Notes under the pieces: generated by a model | The model's database searches: none | Seen by the model: only the letters and a program-made list of their open reading frames with translations | Told to the model about the DNA's origin: nothing | From: Streptomyces cellulosae | GTDB taxonomy: Bacteria > Actinomycetota > Actinomycetes > Streptomycetales > Streptomycetaceae | Direction of reading: 5' to 3' | Length of the DNA stretch: 18,724 nucleotides | NCBI RefSeq assembly: GCF_000721105.1 | Contig: NZ_JOEV01000081.1 | Location: 1-18,724 of the forward strand | Position numbers and translations under genes: made by a program | Shown: positions 17,681 through 18,724 of the stretch, piece after piece | How the letters are laid out: each line of letters begins with the position of its first letter | How positions within the stretch are numbered: the first letter of the stretch is position 1

Positions 17681-17756
17681 TGGAGCCCCCAAACGGAATC
17701 GAACCGTTGACCTTCTCCTTACCATGGAGACGCTCTACCGACTGAGCTATAGGGGC
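17681..17756 (-). tRNA. tRNA-Thr (anticodon GGU)
   Basis: Read on the minus strand, 76 bases fold as a tRNA. The acceptor stem is GCCCCTA with TGGGGGC, the D arm is GCTC/GAGC, the anticodon stem is TCTCC/GGAGA with loop ATGGTAA, and the T arm is AACGG-TTCGATT-CCGTT. The discriminator is T and CCA is encoded. Anticodon GGT reads ACC and ACU threonine codons. It lies between convergent osaC and the downstream direction of the DegT-like gene. Confidence 0.96.
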
Positions 17757-17796
17757 CGGTCGCCTTTTCGAGGTTTCCCCCGCGGCAACGGAATAG

Positions 17797-17826
17797 ATCA
17801 TACCCCGAACAGACCGGTGCGCCCAA
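17797..17826 (-). promoter_or_regulatory. Promoter of tRNA-Thr
   Basis: On the minus strand TTGGGC (17821-17826) and TATGAT (17797-17802) are separated by 18 bases, a good housekeeping sigma (HrdB) match. The predicted start is about 35 bases before the tRNA 5' end. The whole 17757-17851 gap is otherwise empty. Confidence 0.75.
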
Positions 17827-17851
17827 CCGCGCGCACTGGCGGAACAGTCCC

Positions 17852-18529
17852 TCAGAAGGCAGGCTCCAGCAGCCCTCCGAGAGCATTGCACGCGCCCACG
17901 GTCCGCTGCATGTCCCGCTTGGTCAAAGAGGCGTCCACCGGCAGCGCCAGCGTCTCGTCGGCAGCCCGCTCGGTCTCCGGCAGCGACACGCACCGCCGGT
18001 ACTCCGGCAGCCGGTGCACGGGCGTCTTGGCGGGCACCCAGCACTCGACGCCCCGGGCCCGCACGGCTTTTGCGAATGCGTCCCGGTCCGGCCGACCGTT
18101 CCCCGGTACCCGTACGACGTACTGCTGATAGGTGTGGCCGACAGCCCCCTCGGGCGTCCGCACACCACGCAACTTCGTATCGAGGTAGGCAGCCCGCTGC
18201 CTGCGCTGAGCGACCTCGTCGTACGGCGCCCCTGACTCGCCCTCCTGCAACACCAGCAGCCCGTGCCGTTCCCCGACCCCGAGCAGTCGGACCATGTCGG
18301 CCGGCCGCCCGAAGCGGTGGACGACAACAACGGCCGCCGTTCGCGGAGTCACGGCCGCCTCGACAGCGGCCGCGTCCAGACAGTAGGTGAGCGGGTCTAT
18401 GTCGGCGAACACCGGAAGCGCCCCGGCCAGCACGACCGCCTCGGCAACCTCCACGTTCCCGAAGGCTGGTACGACGACCTCGTCACCGACACCGACGCCG
18501 GCGGCCCTGAGCATTGCAGCAGTACCCAT
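17852..18529 (-). CDS. Short DegT/DnrJ/EryC1/StrS aminotransferase-like protein lacking the PLP-lysine region
   Basis: This 225-residue frame matches two separate parts of sugar aminotransferases of the DegT/DnrJ/EryC1/StrS group. Residues 1-95 resemble the cofactor-domain start (GTAAMLRAAG, GDEVVVPAFGNVEVAEAVVLAG). Residues 105-225 resemble the C-terminal domain (RRQRAAYLD, HTYQQYVVRV, LPETERAADETLALPV). The stretch between, which in full-length members (about 370 residues) holds the Asp and Lys that bind pyridoxal phosphate, is missing, and the usual EDAAQA motif reads LQEGESG. The N-terminal ~50 residues are absent too. ATG at 18529 has only AGGG almost touching it; an in-frame TGA lies about 11 codons upstream. 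It may be a degenerate remnant or a repurposed non-catalytic protein. The frame itself is intact, with normal codon use. Confidence 0.6.
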   Translation of the reverse strand: MGTAAMLRAAGVGVGDEVVVPAFGNVEVAEAVVLAGALPVFADIDPLTYCLDAAAVEAAVTPRTAAVVVVHRFGRPADMVRLLGVGERHGLLVLQEGESGAPYDEVAQRRQRAAYLDTKLRGVRTPEGAVGHTYQQYVVRVPGNGRPDRDAFAKAVRARGVECWVPAKTPVHRLPEYRRCVSLPETERAADETLALPVDASLTKRDMQRTVGACNALGGLLEPAF

Positions 18530-18575
18530 GCCCTGGATGCTGGTTGCGCAACGTGAACTTCAAGTGACGCTGAAC

Positions 18576-18620
18576 AAAAAAGGGTTGGGCCCGGAACCGA
18601 AGTTCTGGGCCCAACCCTTT
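18576..18620 (-). terminator. Terminator of the rRNA operon
   Basis: On the minus strand a perfect 14-bp stem (AAAGGGTTGGGCCC with its complement) continues inward through AGAAC/GTTCC-type pairs to a C-UUCG-G tetraloop, then runs into TTTTTT. It begins 9 bases after the end of the 5S gene and ends 47 bases before the next start codon. Confidence 0.93.
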
Positions 18621-18628
18621 GAATGATT

Positions 18629-18724
18629 GTTCGGCGGCGTCCTACTCTCCCACAGGGTCCCCCCTGCAGTACCATCGGCGCTGTAAGGCTTAGCTTCCGG
18701 GTTCGAAATGTAACCGGGCGTTTC
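18629..18724 (-). rRNA. rrf: 5S ribosomal RNA, 3' part (cut by window edge)
   Basis: The minus strand reads the typical actinobacterial 5S 3' portion, including CCCGGTTACATTTCGAACCC, GGAAGCTAAGCC, CGCCGATGGTACTGCAG and the end GGACGCCGCCGAAC. About 24 bases of the 5' end lie outside the window. The rest of the rRNA operon must lie beyond base 18724. Confidence 0.96.

Noticed and set aside
17681..17756. tRNA gene as an integration (attachment) site
   Set aside because: No duplicated tRNA 3' end, integrase or foreign-looking DNA is present within the window.

Overview
The window looks like chromosomal core DNA of a Streptomyces or a very close streptomycete relative. Base composition is very GC-rich with strong G/C third-position bias. 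The gene order (clgR, cinA/pncC, pgsA, rimO, a RodZ-like gene, ftsK, osaB, osaA, osaC) matches the Streptomyces coelicolor region as I remember it. I could not run a search, so species and locus equivalence rest on recognition of the translated proteins.

Layout. From 1 to 14491 every confident gene lies on the minus strand. Read in the direction of transcription they are osaA (hybrid histidine kinase with a huge HAMP array), osaB (response regulator), ftsK (DNA translocase), a RodZ-like membrane HTH protein, rimO, pgsA, cinA/pncC, clgR and the start of a membrane protein cut by the window edge. rimO, pgsA and cinA overlap by 4 bases each and form an obvious translationally coupled block. osaC (an RsbW-like ATPase / PAS / GAF / GAF / PP2C protein) is divergent from osaA across a 376-base gap that carries three phased repeats and a palindrome. 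osaC converges on a tRNA-Thr(GGU) gene, with a hairpin between them usable in both directions. Beyond the tRNA lie a short DegT/DnrJ/EryC1/StrS-like gene without its PLP-lysine region, a strong rRNA-operon terminator with a UUCG loop, and the 3' part of a 5S rRNA on the minus strand.

How the genes fit together. osaA, osaB and osaC are the osmoadaptation locus known from S. coelicolor: OsaA/OsaB are the phosphorelay, and OsaC is thought to bring sigma-B activity back down after osmotic stress. A sequence fitting the streptomycete sigma-B consensus (GAGT-N14-GGGTAT) overlaps the end of osaA and points at osaB, which would wire the response regulator to the sigma factor that OsaC restrains. The other genes are housekeeping: chromosome segregation (FtsK), cell shape (RodZ-like), ribosomal protein S12 modification (RimO), phospholipid synthesis (PgsA), NAD salvage (CinA/PncC) and protease control (ClgR).

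No mobile element, CRISPR array or prophage was seen. The most interesting material is the 276-bp tandem array inside osaA, the non-coding control DNA around osaA/osaB/osaC, and the degenerate aminotransferase-like gene next to the rRNA operon.
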